Assembly (NCBI GenBank): GCA_946481275.1
Contig: CAMLMV010000002.1
Location: 124,001 to 188,000, forward strand
Length of the DNA stretch: 64,000 bases
Reading direction: 5' to 3'
DNA from: an uncultured Massilia sp.
GTDB taxonomy: Bacteria > Pseudomonadota > Gammaproteobacteria > Burkholderiales > Burkholderiaceae
Position 1 is the first letter of the stretch, and the number at the start of each line of letters is the position of its first letter. Made by a program: the position numbers and the translations under genes. Shown one piece after another: positions 49,920 through 59,499 of this stretch. Below the pieces are notes generated by a model. The model ran no database searches. It worked only from the letters and a program-made list of their open reading frames with translations, and was not told where the DNA came from.

Positions 49920-51125
49920 TCAGGCACCCACCGCCTGCAGCCGCGTCGCCTGGCCGCGGCCCGCGACGTCGCGGCCATGCACGCTGACGCGGTTGCGGCC
50001 ATTCTGCTTGGCGTGGTACAGCGCCTCGTCCGCGCGGCGCAGGATCTCTTCCCATTTGCGGTCGTGCGCATCCAGCGCGGCCACGCCCACGCTGACGGTC
50101 ATCGATATGGCCTTGCCGTCGACGGTCAGCGGCGCCGCGACCACCGCCTCGCGCAGGCGTTCGGCAATGACGCATACGTTCTCCGCGTGTTCGCCGACGA
50201 CCAGCACCGCGAACTCTTCCCCGCCGATGCGGAACAGCGCGTCGTACCCGCGCAGCACCCGCGCCGACAGCGCCGTCACGTGGCAGATCGCCGCATCGCC
50301 CACGCCGTGGCCGTAGCGGTCGTTGATGGGCTTGAAGTGATCGATGTCGAACGTGATGAAGAACATGGCCGAACCGTTGCGGCGGCAGCGGCGGAAGTCG
50401 CGCGTGGCCACGTCGTGCAGGGCGCGCCGGTTCAGCCAGCCGGTCAGCACGTCCGTCAGCGAGGCGCGCCGCAGCGCCAATGTCTGCTGGTGGCTGACGA
50501 TCAGCGCGCAGCACATCGCCGCCAGCGACATGTATACGAGCATCGCCAGCGCGCCCGACGTGCGGAAGAAATCGCCGCCCAGGAAGCCCGGCGGGTGGCC
50601 GTCGAACGCGAGCATGATCGTCACGCGCGCGACCTGCTGCAGCGCGGACAGCACCTGCAGCACGATCAGCGGCGTATGCGCCGCGCACGCCTCACGCTCG
50701 CTCCTGCGCCACAGCAGCCAGGCGGCACCGAGGTTGAGCGCGCCGACGAAGGGGGTGAACAGCACGAGCCGGTACAGCGGCGCCCCGCGCACGACCAGCA
50801 GCCCGTGCGCCCCCAGCAGGCCGGCCATCAGGACCGCCCCCCAGCGCCAGCCCGGCGCCAGGTGGAGGTGGCGCCGCACGCCGGCCAGCATGCCGAAGTG
50901 GCCGCCGATGTGGAGCGCATTGACGCAGGCGATGAACAGGATGGGGCTCGTCTGCTGGTGCAGGCCGATGGCGGCCAACCCGTTGCTCAGGGCGAACAAG
51001 GCGGAGGCGGCCGTCCAGTCGACGAGGCAGGCCTGGCGCGCGCTGGCGAGGTACAGCAGCCCCATGCTGGCCGCCATGGTCAACGCCGCCAGCGCGGCGG
51101 CCACGATGAGTGTGAATGCGTCCAA
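49920..51125 (-). CDS. Membrane diguanylate cyclase (GGDEF)
   Basis: This is a membrane protein with about six or seven transmembrane helices (residues about 1-220) followed by a GGDEF domain. With the start used here the active site GGEEF is at 301-305 and the inhibitory site RGYD at 292-295; both are intact. DVLTGWLNRRAL and DIDHFKPINDRYGHGVGD are typical. The start is uncertain: a TTG at 51125 after GGATGG is chosen, since the longer frame to 51182 crosses very AT-rich sequence that looks like promoter. It should make cyclic di-GMP in response to a membrane signal. Confidence 0.87.
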   Translation of the reverse strand: MDAFTLIVAAALAALTMAASMGLLYLASARQACLVDWTAASALFALSNGLAAIGLHQQTSPILFIACVNALHIGGHFGMLAGVRRHLHLAPGWRWGAVLMAGLLGAHGLLVVRGAPLYRLVLFTPFVGALNLGAAWLLWRRSEREACAAHTPLIVLQVLSALQQVARVTIMLAFDGHPPGFLGGDFFRTSGALAMLVYMSLAAMCCALIVSHQQTLALRRASLTDVLTGWLNRRALHDVATRDFRRCRRNGSAMFFITFDIDHFKPINDRYGHGVGDAAICHVTALSARVLRGYDALFRIGGEEFAVLVVGEHAENVCVIAERLREAVVAAPLTVDGKAISMTVSVGVAALDAHDRKWEEILRRADEALYHAKQNGRNRVSVHGRDVAGRGQATRLQAVGA

Positions 51126-51469
51126 GCGCCATCCAACCTGTATAGATAATTCCTTAAGTATAAAACTATTGTTTATATGCAAATCTAACCAATTGTCGCA
51201 AATGCAAAGTTTCTGTACTTACACCCAGGCGAAACCGGCCTCCGGTGGCTCGTCGCCATGGCCTTGCGCGGCACGGCGGCGCCACGGCGCGACTGAAGTG
51301 TCCGGCGGTGGTGTCCGCCGGGTGTCCGCGCCCCTGTCCGCGTGTCCGACCGTATCGCACGCGCCACGCCCATCCGTATGTATCAGTCTTGTTACACATC
51401 AAATAAGGTAATGGCTGAACGTCAAGACTAGAATATTTTCCTTCTTTCAACCATGAATGCAGGGTAAAT
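51126..51469. other. Intergenic region between diguanylate cyclase and first M1 peptidase
   Basis: No gene is seen. The left end (51126-51185) is AT-rich and probably holds the cyclase promoter. The middle is GC-rich. The right end (51375-51460) is AT-rich again, with TTGTTACACATCAAATAAGGTAAT as a possible promoter for the peptidase operon. AGGG stands just before the ATG at 51470. Confidence 0.5.
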
Positions 51470-53830
51470 ATGATACGTTTCCCGATCGGCCTGGCGGCGC
51501 TATGCCTCAGCATGGCGGCAATCGCGGCGGAACCTTTCGACGACAAGTTCCGCCAGCTCGACGAATTGCTGCCCACCCCGACCACGATCCGTACCGCCTC
51601 CGGTGCCCCGGGACACGCGTACTGGCAGCAGCGCGCCGACTATGCGATCCGCGCCACGCTGGACGAAGGCAAGCGCGCGATCAGCGGCACCGAGACGATC
51701 ACGTATCACAACAATTCGCCCGACACGCTGTCCTACCTGTGGGTCCAGCTCGACCAGAACATCTATAAACGCGATTCCGACGCGCGCATGACGGCCACCG
51801 TCCCCTCGCGCGACGCCTGGACCAAGGCGCGCGGGCCGGAAGACGGCTATAAATTCGACGCGCTGCGCTCGGTGCTGGAAAAGAGCACGTTCGACGGCGG
51901 TTTTAAAATCGCCGCCGTGAAGGATGCCGGTGGACGTCCGCTGCACGTCGTCATCAACCGCACGATGATGCGCATCGACCTGCCGCAGCCGTTGAAACCG
52001 GGCGCGAAGGTCGCGTTCTCGATCGACTGGAGCTACAACATCAACGAGCAGAAGGTGCTCGGCGGCCGCTCCGGCTACGAGAAATTCGACGAGGACAAGA
52101 ACGACCTGTTCGAGATCGCCCAGTGGTTCCCGCGCATGGCCGCGTACTACGACGTGACGGGCTGGCAGCACAAGCAATTCCTCGGCACGGGCGAGTTCAC
52201 CCTGGAGTTCGGCGACTACGACGTGCAGCTGACCGTCCCCGCCGACCATATCGTGGCCGCCACCGGCGAGCTGCAGAACCCGGGCGACGTGCTCACGAGC
52301 GCCCAGCGCCAGCGCCTGGAGCAGGCGCGCACGGCGACGAAGCCCGTCATCATCGCGACGCAGGCCGAAGCCGAGGCGCGCGAAAAGACCCGCGCCGGCG
52401 GCACGAAGACATGGCGCTTCCGCGCGAAGAACGTGCGCGATTTCGCGTGGGCGTCGAGCCGCAAGTTCATCTGGGACGCGCAAGGCTTCAAGAAGGACGC
52501 GACCAATGTGCTGGCGCAGTCGTTCTACCCGAAGGAAGGCAACCCGCTGTGGGAAAAATACTCGACGGCCGCCGTGATCCACACGATCGCCGAGTACAAC
52601 AAGTATTCGTTCGACTATCCGTATCCCGTCGCGATTTCCGTGAACGGCCCGGTGGGCGGCATGGAATACCCGATGATCTGCTTTAACGGCCCGCGTCCGA
52701 CCAAGGACAAAAAGACGGGCGAGCTCACGTACTCCAGCCGCACCAAGTATGGCCTGATCAGCGTCGTGATCCACGAGGTGGGCCACAACTACTTCCCGAT
52801 GATCGTCAACTCGGACGAGCGCCAGTGGACGTGGATGGACGAAGGCCTGAACAGCTTCCTGGAATACCTCGCGGAACAGGCCTGGGAAGAGCACTACCCG
52901 CAGTCGCGCGGCGAACCGCGCGCCATCGTCGACTACATGAAGAGCACCAACCAGGTGCCCATCATGACGAACTCGGAATCCATCGCCGCCCTCGGCTACA
53001 ACGCGTACGCGAAACCGACGGCCGCGCTGATCGTCCTGCGCGAGACGGTGCTGGGCCGCGAGCTGTTCGACTTCGCCTTCCGCGAATACGCCCAGCGCTG
53101 GAAATTCAAGCGCCCCACGCCATCCGACTTCTTCCGCACGATGGAAGACGCCTCCGGCACGGACCTCGACTGGTTCTGGCGCGGCTGGTTCTACACGACC
53201 GACCACGTGGACGTCAGCGTCGACGGCATCAGCGAATACACGGTCGGCACGAAGGACCCGGCAATCGAGAAGGCGTGGAAAAAGGCGCAGCGCGACGCGG
53301 AGCCGATCTCGATCACGGACCAGCGCAACAAGGGCACCCTGCCCCGCCGCGTGGATGCGCACCCTGAATTGAAAGACTTCTACAACGAGCATGACGAGTT
53401 CACGGTCACGAACCGCGACCGCAACAAGTACAACGAAGCGATCGGCGACCTGGAAGACTGGGAAAAGAACCTGCTCAAGGAAGGCAAGCATCTGTACCTG
53501 GTCGATTTCAGCAACCTCGGCGGCCTCGTGACGCCGCTCGTGCTGGAGATCACCCTGCAAAGCGGGAAGAAATACGTCGAGCGTGTCCCGGCCGAAGTGT
53601 GGCGCTACACGCCCAAAAAGATCACGAAGCTGATCATCACGGACGAGCCGATGGTCGGGCTGACGCAGGACCCGAACTGGGAGACGGCCGACACGGACAC
53701 CAGCAACAACAGCTGGCCGCGCAAGGCGACGCCGTCGCGCCTGGAGTTGTACAAGACCGAACATGACAAGGACAATCTCATGAGGGACTTCAACGAAAAA
53801 CTGAAGACCAAGGACGACAAGGCGGAATAA
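51470..53830 (+). CDS. Exported M1-family zinc metallopeptidase, copy 1
   Basis: This is a 786-residue exported gluzincin. The signal peptide is about 1-20 (MAAIAAEPF). A beta-saddle N-terminal domain contains ITYHNNSPDTLSYLWVQLDQN. The zinc site is His435-Glu436-x2-His439 with third ligand Glu458 (WMDEGLNSF). GGMEYP stands where M1 aminopeptidases have the GxMEN exopeptidase motif, with Tyr replacing Asn. The C-terminal domain has FWRGWFYTTDHVDVSVDG. It acts in the periplasm or outside, on peptides. A near-identical copy follows after a perfect terminator (53851-53885), then two more genes of the same group. Confidence 0.9.
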   Translation: MIRFPIGLAALCLSMAAIAAEPFDDKFRQLDELLPTPTTIRTASGAPGHAYWQQRADYAIRATLDEGKRAISGTETITYHNNSPDTLSYLWVQLDQNIYKRDSDARMTATVPSRDAWTKARGPEDGYKFDALRSVLEKSTFDGGFKIAAVKDAGGRPLHVVINRTMMRIDLPQPLKPGAKVAFSIDWSYNINEQKVLGGRSGYEKFDEDKNDLFEIAQWFPRMAAYYDVTGWQHKQFLGTGEFTLEFGDYDVQLTVPADHIVAATGELQNPGDVLTSAQRQRLEQARTATKPVIIATQAEAEAREKTRAGGTKTWRFRAKNVRDFAWASSRKFIWDAQGFKKDATNVLAQSFYPKEGNPLWEKYSTAAVIHTIAEYNKYSFDYPYPVAISVNGPVGGMEYPMICFNGPRPTKDKKTGELTYSSRTKYGLISVVIHEVGHNYFPMIVNSDERQWTWMDEGLNSFLEYLAEQAWEEHYPQSRGEPRAIVDYMKSTNQVPIMTNSESIAALGYNAYAKPTAALIVLRETVLGRELFDFAFREYAQRWKFKRPTPSDFFRTMEDASGTDLDWFWRGWFYTTDHVDVSVDGISEYTVGTKDPAIEKAWKKAQRDAEPISITDQRNKGTLPRRVDAHPELKDFYNEHDEFTVTNRDRNKYNEAIGDLEDWEKNLLKEGKHLYLVDFSNLGGLVTPLVLEITLQSGKKYVERVPAEVWRYTPKKITKLIITDEPMVGLTQDPNWETADTDTSNNSWPRKATPSRLELYKTEHDKDNLMRDFNEKLKTKDDKAE

Positions 53831-53850
53831 CACGCCCGACGCCTGCCCCC

Positions 53851-53885
53851 CGGCAACGGCGCCCACAAGGTGCCGTTGCCGTTTT
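53851..53885 (+). terminator. Intrinsic terminator between the two peptidase genes
   Basis: CGGCAACGGC (53851-53860) pairs perfectly with GCCGTTGCCG (53872-53881), followed by TTTT. It lies 20 bases after the first copy's stop and 17 bases before the second copy's start, so the downstream genes depend on readthrough. Confidence 0.8.
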
Positions 53886-53901
53886 CACTTGAGACACCGA
53901 C

Positions 53902-56235
53902 ATGAAACGCCTACCCATCATCGCCCTCCTCGTCCTCGCCTCGGCCACCCACGCCCAGGCGTTCGACGACAAATTCCGCCAGCTGGACGAACTGCTCCCG
54001 ACACCCACCGACACCCGCACCGCATCCGGCGCACCGGGCCACGCGTACTGGCAGCAGCGCGCCGACTATCGCATCCGCGCCACCCTGGACGAAGCGAAGC
54101 GCGCCGTCACCGGTTCGGAGACCATCACGTACCACAACAATTCGCCGGACACGCTGGCCTATTTGTGGGTGCAGCTGGACCAGAACATGTTCCGCGCCGA
54201 TTCCGACAACCGCCGCATCGCCAGCTACCCGTTGCGCGAGGCGTGGCGGTCGGGCGGCACGCCGTTCGAATCGGCCCGCTTCCTCGTCGAGAGCGCGAAG
54301 TTCGACGGCGGTTTCGACATCACGTCCGTGACGGACCGCGGCGGCCGCCCGCTGCGCCACACGATCAACAAGACGATGATGCGCATCGACCTGGCCGAGC
54401 CGCTCAAGCCGGGCGCGCGTATCGCGTTCGACGTCAGCTGGCGCTTCAACGTCCCGGAGAACACCGTGCTCGGCCGGCGCATGGGCTTCGAACGTTTCGA
54501 CAAGGAAGACAGGAACGACCTGTTCGAAATCGCCCAGTGGTTCCCGCGCATGGCCGCGTACTACGACGCGCACGGCTGGCAAAACAAGCAGTACGTGGGC
54601 GACGGCGAGTTCACCCTGGAATTCGGCGACTACGACGTCGAGCTGACCGTCCCCGCCGACCATATCGTCGCGGCGACGGGCGAGCTGCAGAATGCCGGCG
54701 CCGTGCTGACACCGGCCCAGCGCGACCGCCTCGCGCGGGCGCGCACGGCCGACAAACCCGTTCTCATCGTCACGCAGGCAGAAGCGGCTGCGAACGAGAA
54801 GCAGCGTGCCACGACAACGAAGACGTGGCGCTTCAAGGCGACGAACGTGCGCGACTTCGCGTGGGCGTCGAGCCGCAAATTCATCTGGGACGCGCAGGGT
54901 TTCAAAAAGGACGGGACGAACGTGCTCGCCATGTCGTTCTACCCGAAGGAAGGCAACCCGCTGTGGGAACAGTACTCCACGCAGGCCATCATCCACACGA
55001 TCGCCGAGTACAACAGGTACGCGTTCGATTATCCCTACCCCGTCGCCATTTCCGTGAACGGTCCGGTGGGCGGCATGGAATACCCGATGATCTCGTTCAA
55101 CGGCGGCCGGCCCGTGAAGGACAAGAAAACGGGAGAGCTGACGTATTCGAAGAACACGAAGTATGGCCTGATCAGCGTGATCATCCACGAGGTGGGCCAC
55201 AACTACTTCCCGATGATCGTCAACTCCGACGAGCGCCAGTGGACGTGGATGGACGAAGGCCTGAACTCGTTCATGCAATTCCTGGCCGAGCAGGCGTGGG
55301 AAGAGCACTACCCGTCACGCCGCGGCGAAGCCCGCAACATCGTCGACTACATGAAGAGCCGCAACCAGGTGCCCGTGATGACGAACTCCGAATCCGTCAC
55401 GCAGCGCGGCAACAACGCGTACGCGAAACCGGCGACGGCGCTGAACGTCCTGCGCGAGACGATCCTCGGCCGCGAACTGTTCGACTTCGCCTTCCGCGAA
55501 TACGCCAGGCGCTGGAAGTTCAAGCGCCCCACGCCGGCGGACTTCTTCCGCACGATGGAAGACGCGTCGGGCACGGACCTCGACTGGTTCTGGCGCGGCT
55601 GGTTCTACACGACGGACAACGTCGACGTGAGCGTGGACGGCATCAGCGAGTACACCATCGGTACGAAAGAGCCGGAGATCGAGAAGTCGTGGAAGAAGGC
55701 ACAGCATGACGCCGAGCCGACCTCGATCACGGACCAGCGCAACAAGGGCACGCTGCCGCGCCGCGTGGACTCCCATCCGGAGCTGAAGGACTTCTACAAC
55801 GAACACGACGCGTTCACGGTCACGAACCGCGACCGCAACAAGTACAATGAGGCGCTCGGCGACCTGGAAGACTGGGAAAAGGCGCTGCTCAAGGAAGGCA
55901 GGCATCTGTACCTTGTCGACTTCGCCAACGTGGGCGGGCTCGTGACGCCGCTGATCCTCGAGATCCAGCTTGCGAGCGGCAAGAAATACGTCGAACGGAT
56001 CCCGGCCGAGGTATGGCGCTACAGCCCGAAGAAGATCACGAAGCTGATCATCACGGACGAACCCATGGTCGCCCTGACGCAGGACCCGTACTGGGAAACG
56101 GCGGATACGGACACCAGCAATAACAGCTGGCCGCGCAAGGCGGTGCCGTCGCGACTGGAGTTGTACAAGACCGAGCGTGACAAGGACAACCTGATGAAGG
56201 ATTACAACGAGAAGCTCAAGAAGGTGGACAAGTGA
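53902..56235 (+). CDS. Exported M1-family zinc metallopeptidase, copy 2
   Basis: This 777-residue paralogue of the preceding gene has signal peptide MKRLPIIALLVLASATHAQA. The zinc motif is His429-Glu430-x2-His433 with Glu452, and the same GGMEYP loop is present. It differs from copy 1 mainly around the stretch after LDQNMFRADSDNRR. Its stop overlaps the GTG start of the DUF6702-like gene (GTGA), so it is translationally coupled to that protein and the TonB receptor. Both copies keep all catalytic residues and are probably active with different substrate range, which is inference. Confidence 0.9.
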   Translation: MKRLPIIALLVLASATHAQAFDDKFRQLDELLPTPTDTRTASGAPGHAYWQQRADYRIRATLDEAKRAVTGSETITYHNNSPDTLAYLWVQLDQNMFRADSDNRRIASYPLREAWRSGGTPFESARFLVESAKFDGGFDITSVTDRGGRPLRHTINKTMMRIDLAEPLKPGARIAFDVSWRFNVPENTVLGRRMGFERFDKEDRNDLFEIAQWFPRMAAYYDAHGWQNKQYVGDGEFTLEFGDYDVELTVPADHIVAATGELQNAGAVLTPAQRDRLARARTADKPVLIVTQAEAAANEKQRATTTKTWRFKATNVRDFAWASSRKFIWDAQGFKKDGTNVLAMSFYPKEGNPLWEQYSTQAIIHTIAEYNRYAFDYPYPVAISVNGPVGGMEYPMISFNGGRPVKDKKTGELTYSKNTKYGLISVIIHEVGHNYFPMIVNSDERQWTWMDEGLNSFMQFLAEQAWEEHYPSRRGEARNIVDYMKSRNQVPVMTNSESVTQRGNNAYAKPATALNVLRETILGRELFDFAFREYARRWKFKRPTPADFFRTMEDASGTDLDWFWRGWFYTTDNVDVSVDGISEYTIGTKEPEIEKSWKKAQHDAEPTSITDQRNKGTLPRRVDSHPELKDFYNEHDAFTVTNRDRNKYNEALGDLEDWEKALLKEGRHLYLVDFANVGGLVTPLILEIQLASGKKYVERIPAEVWRYSPKKITKLIITDEPMVALTQDPYWETADTDTSNNSWPRKAVPSRLELYKTERDKDNLMKDYNEKLKKVDK

Positions 56236-56717
56236 AGCTGCATCGCCTCCTGATGCTGCTGTGCGCCTGCGTGAGCATCCATGCGTCCGCACACCGCTTC
56301 CACGCGGGCATCACCGACATCAGCTACAACGAGCGCACGGGCAGCACGGAAGTCGTGCACACGTACATGGCGCACGACGTCGAGGCGCTACTGACTGAGC
56401 TCTACCAGCGCCAGTTCGACCTGTCCGACCCGGACGACCAGGCCGTGCTGCGCAAGTACGTCGAAAAGCAGTTCTGGCTGGCCGACAAGGACGGCCGCCG
56501 CCTGCCCTTGAACTGGGTCGGCGTGACGGTCGACACGGACAGCGTCGTCGTGTTCCAGGAAGCCGTGCGCACGCCGGTGGCGAAGATCGAGACGATCCAC
56601 GACGCCGTGCTGAGCGACTTCCTGCCCGACCAGCAGAACACCGTGAACCTGACGGCGAACGGCAGCCTGCGCACGTTCGGCTTTACGAGCAGCCGCACCG
56701 AGCTCCCTGTCCGTTGA
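56232..56717 (+). CDS. Exported DUF6702-like protein
   Basis: This 161-residue exported protein has a signal peptide at about 1-20 (CACVSIHASA). It continues HRFHAGITDISYN, HTYMAHDVEALL, and ends TVNLTANGSLRTFGFTSS. The HxFH...I.YN opening and overall length match the group I recall as DUF6702, found with M1 peptidases. Start is a GTG overlapping the stop of the peptidase, and its own stop overlaps the receptor start (TGATG). It is probably periplasmic. Function unknown; the tight coupling suggests a complex or shared substrate with the peptidase and receptor. Confidence 0.78.
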   Translation: MKLHRLLMLLCACVSIHASAHRFHAGITDISYNERTGSTEVVHTYMAHDVEALLTELYQRQFDLSDPDDQAVLRKYVEKQFWLADKDGRRLPLNWVGVTVDTDSVVVFQEAVRTPVAKIETIHDAVLSDFLPDQQNTVNLTANGSLRTFGFTSSRTELPVR

Positions 56718-58705
56718 TGCGCAAGACCGCCCTGCTGCTCGCCACGCTGTTCGTGCCCGCCTGCGCGTGGGCGGACGATCCCGTGATCCAGCGCGTGCTC
56801 GTCGAAGGTGCGCGCACGAGCCAGCTGGGCATCGCGGATGCCGCCAGCGCCGGTACCGTCAACCAGAAGGAACTGGCGATGCGCACCGTGTACCGGCCCG
56901 GCGAATTGCTGGAAGCGGCGCCGGGCCTGATCGTCAGCCAGCACAGCGGCGAAGGCAAGGCGAACCAGTTCTTCCTGCGCGGCTTCAACCTGGACCACGG
57001 CACGGACCTGGCCACGTACCTGGACGACATGCCCGTCAACCAGCGCAGCCATGCGCACGGCCAGGGCTGGACCGACCTGAACTTCCTGATCCCGGAACTG
57101 ACGGCGCGCCTCGATTACAAGAAGGGCCCGTACTCGGCCAGCGAAGGCGATTTCGCGTCGGCCGGCAGTGCAGCGATCACCTACGCGAACCGCCTCGCGC
57201 GCAACGTGGCCACCGTGAGCATCGGCCAGGACGGCTATGCGCGTACGGCGCTCGCCGCATCCACGGAGATCGACGACGGCGTGCTCACGTATGCGCTCGA
57301 AGCGCTGCACAACGACGGCCCGTACACGCACCCGGACGATTACCAGAAGCTGAACGGCGTGCTGCGCTACAGCCGCGGCTATGCGAACAACGGCTGGAGC
57401 GTGACGGCGATGGCGTATCGGGGCCGCTGGAATGCGACGGACCAGATCCCCGAGCGCGCCGTGGCCGCCGGCCTGCTCGACCGCTTCGACGCTGTCGACT
57501 CCACCGACGGCGGCGCAGCGAAGCGCTTCAGCCTCTCCGGCGTATGGCGCCGCACGGGCCAGGATTCGGCGTCGAAGGTCAGCGCCTACGTCATCCGCAA
57601 CCAGCTCGACCTGTGGTCCGACTTCACCTATTTCATGAACGACCCGGTGAACGGCGACCAGTTCGCCCAGCCGGACCGGCGCGTGACAAGCGGCGTCAAC
57701 GCCACGCACAGCTGGCACGTGCACCGGGGCGACACGTCGACGTCGGACATCACCGTCGGCGTGGAAGCGCAGAACGACAACATCTTCAACGGCCTGTATC
57801 GCACGGCGGCACGGCGCACGTTGTCGGTCACGCGCGCGGACCACATCGTCGAGACGAGCCTGAGTGCCTTCATCGAGAACGCCACGCGCTGGAACCCGTG
57901 GCTGCGCTCGACGGTGGGCGTGCGCGCGGACGATTATCGCTTCCGCGTGCGCACCAGTGGCGTGGACAGCAGCGACTCGCTGGCCAGCCCGTCCGCCAAC
58001 GTCGTGTTAGGGCCGTGGCGCCAGACCGAGTTCTACGTGAACTACGGCACGGGCTTCCACAGCAACGATGCGCGCGCCACCATGGCGGCGCCGGGCCTCG
58101 TGCGCTCGCGCGGCATGGAGCTGGGCCTGCGCACCGAAGCGGTCCCGAAAATGCAGACGGCGGTTTCCCTGTACCGGCTCGACTTCGATTCCGAACTGAC
58201 GTACGTCGGCGACGAGGGCACGACCGAGGCCGGTCCGCCCAGCCGCCGCATCGGGATCGAATTCTCGAATTACTATAAACCGTATAAATGGTTATCAGTG
58301 GACTTCGACGCCGCTTACGCCCATGCGCGCTCGCGCGGCGTCGCGCCCGGGCAGGACCGCATCCCGGAGGCGATCGAGGGCGTCGCCCAGCTCGCGCTGA
58401 CGGTGAGCCAGCTGGGGCCGTGGGAAGGCGCGCTGCGCCTGCGGTACTTCGGACCGCGTCCGCTCGTGGAAGACGACAGCGTGCGCTCGCGCGCCAGCAC
58501 GACCCTGAACGGCCGCCTGGGCTACCGCGTGAACCGCGACCTGCGGCTGGAACTGGAAGGGTTCAATCTCACGAACCGGCGCGCGTCGGCGATCGATTAC
58601 TACTACGCGTCGCAATTAAAAGGCGAAGCGGCCGCGCACGAGGACGTGCATTTCCACCCGATCGAGGCGCGCTCGTTCCGGCTGACGCTCGTCAGGAACT
58701 GGTAA
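56717..58705 (+). CDS. TonB-dependent receptor linked to M1 peptidases
   Basis: This 662-residue outer-membrane receptor is shorter than the two starch-locus receptors and from a different subfamily. Signal peptide is about 1-20. The plug contains YRPGELLEAAPGLIVSQHSG, NQFFLRGFNLDHGTDLATYLDDMPVN and HGQGWTDLNFLIPE. The barrel ends RLTLVRNW. A His-rich segment (HEDVHFHPIEARS) precedes the last strand. One-base overlap with the DUF6702-like gene makes a four-gene unit. It may import a metal complex or peptide processed by the peptidases; this is inferred from context. Confidence 0.9.
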   Translation: MRKTALLLATLFVPACAWADDPVIQRVLVEGARTSQLGIADAASAGTVNQKELAMRTVYRPGELLEAAPGLIVSQHSGEGKANQFFLRGFNLDHGTDLATYLDDMPVNQRSHAHGQGWTDLNFLIPELTARLDYKKGPYSASEGDFASAGSAAITYANRLARNVATVSIGQDGYARTALAASTEIDDGVLTYALEALHNDGPYTHPDDYQKLNGVLRYSRGYANNGWSVTAMAYRGRWNATDQIPERAVAAGLLDRFDAVDSTDGGAAKRFSLSGVWRRTGQDSASKVSAYVIRNQLDLWSDFTYFMNDPVNGDQFAQPDRRVTSGVNATHSWHVHRGDTSTSDITVGVEAQNDNIFNGLYRTAARRTLSVTRADHIVETSLSAFIENATRWNPWLRSTVGVRADDYRFRVRTSGVDSSDSLASPSANVVLGPWRQTEFYVNYGTGFHSNDARATMAAPGLVRSRGMELGLRTEAVPKMQTAVSLYRLDFDSELTYVGDEGTTEAGPPSRRIGIEFSNYYKPYKWLSVDFDAAYAHARSRGVAPGQDRIPEAIEGVAQLALTVSQLGPWEGALRLRYFGPRPLVEDDSVRSRASTTLNGRLGYRVNRDLRLELEGFNLTNRRASAIDYYYASQLKGEAAAHEDVHFHPIEARSFRLTLVRNW

Positions 58706-58746
58706 AGGCCGGCACGGCCGCGCGCAAAAAGTGCTAGGCTACCGGG

Positions 58747-59499
58747 ATGACAACACCGCAACCACCTTATACCGATCCGGCCCGCATCGTCGACGCGCTG
58801 CGCGGCGACGGCTATGCGCTGCTGCGCCCGGCCGACGTGGCGCAACTGGCCGGCTGTCCGCTCGATGAGCTGATGGCGCTGGCGCCGAGCTGGGAACGCC
58901 TGGAGCTCGACAACTACCTGAAGGACGGCGGCCGCTATCGCCGGCGCCGCCATTCCTGCTTCATCGACAGCGGCGACCATCTCGTGCAAAGCCCGCACCG
59001 CGCGCACTGGCAACCGGTCGAGTACAACGCCCTGCACGGTGGCATGCACCGCCTGTTCGTGCCCATCGAGCCGTCCACCGTCGAGCAGCCGGCCTGGCCG
59101 AAGCTGCTGCGCGCGCTGGGCGCCGTGTGCTCGCAGGTGAAAGGGCCGCAGACCTGGTACGTCGAGGCGCACCAGTTCCGCATCGACACCGCCGACGGCA
59201 TCGGCCGTCCCACGCCGGAAGGCGCGCACCGCGACGGCGTCGATTTCGTCGCCGTCATCCTGATCGGGCGCGCGAACATCAAGGGCGGCGAGACGCGCGT
59301 GTTCGAGGCCAACGGCCCGAAAGGCCAGCGCTTCACGATGACGGAACCGTGGACCCTGCTGCTGCTGGACGACGCGGCCGTGATCCACGAATCGACGCCG
59401 ATCCAGCCCATCGGTGACAACAGCCACCGCGACACGCTCGTGCTGACTTGGCGCGCCGGCGCGTTCCAGGGCGACGACGCCGAGACGACGGGCGCCTGA
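58747..59499 (+). CDS. 2OG-Fe(II) dioxygenase, amino-acid hydroxylase type
   Basis: This 250-residue protein of the 2OG-Fe_Oxy_2 family includes free-amino-acid hydroxylases such as isoleucine dioxygenase. The Fe ligands are His161-x-Asp163 (GAHRDGVDFV) and His214 (AVIHESTPI), with Arg in NSHRDTLVLTWR as the probable 2-oxoglutarate anchor. WYVEAHQFRI is a family motif. It is 41 bp downstream of the receptor on the same strand, so it may share its transcript. No signal peptide is seen. Amino-acid substrate unknown. Confidence 0.85.
   Translation: MTTPQPPYTDPARIVDALRGDGYALLRPADVAQLAGCPLDELMALAPSWERLELDNYLKDGGRYRRRRHSCFIDSGDHLVQSPHRAHWQPVEYNALHGGMHRLFVPIEPSTVEQPAWPKLLRALGAVCSQVKGPQTWYVEAHQFRIDTADGIGRPTPEGAHRDGVDFVAVILIGRANIKGGETRVFEANGPKGQRFTMTEPWTLLLLDDAAVIHESTPIQPIGDNSHRDTLVLTWRAGAFQGDDAETTGA

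Larger units (their letters stand above)
51470..56235 (+). repeat. Tandem duplication of the M1 peptidase gene
   Basis: Two consecutive genes (51470-53830 and 53902-56235) are colinear over their entire length, with long identical protein stretches on both sides of the zinc site and at the C-terminus. Divergence is clustered near residues 100-200. The DNA copies differ at many third positions, so the duplication is not recent. Confidence 0.85.

Noticed and set aside
51500..53866. 788-residue minus-strand frame opposite the M1 peptidase, with a similar frame opposite copy 2
   Set aside because: The sense strand encodes an intact zinc peptidase with signal peptide; the antisense frame recurs merely because the gene is duplicated.
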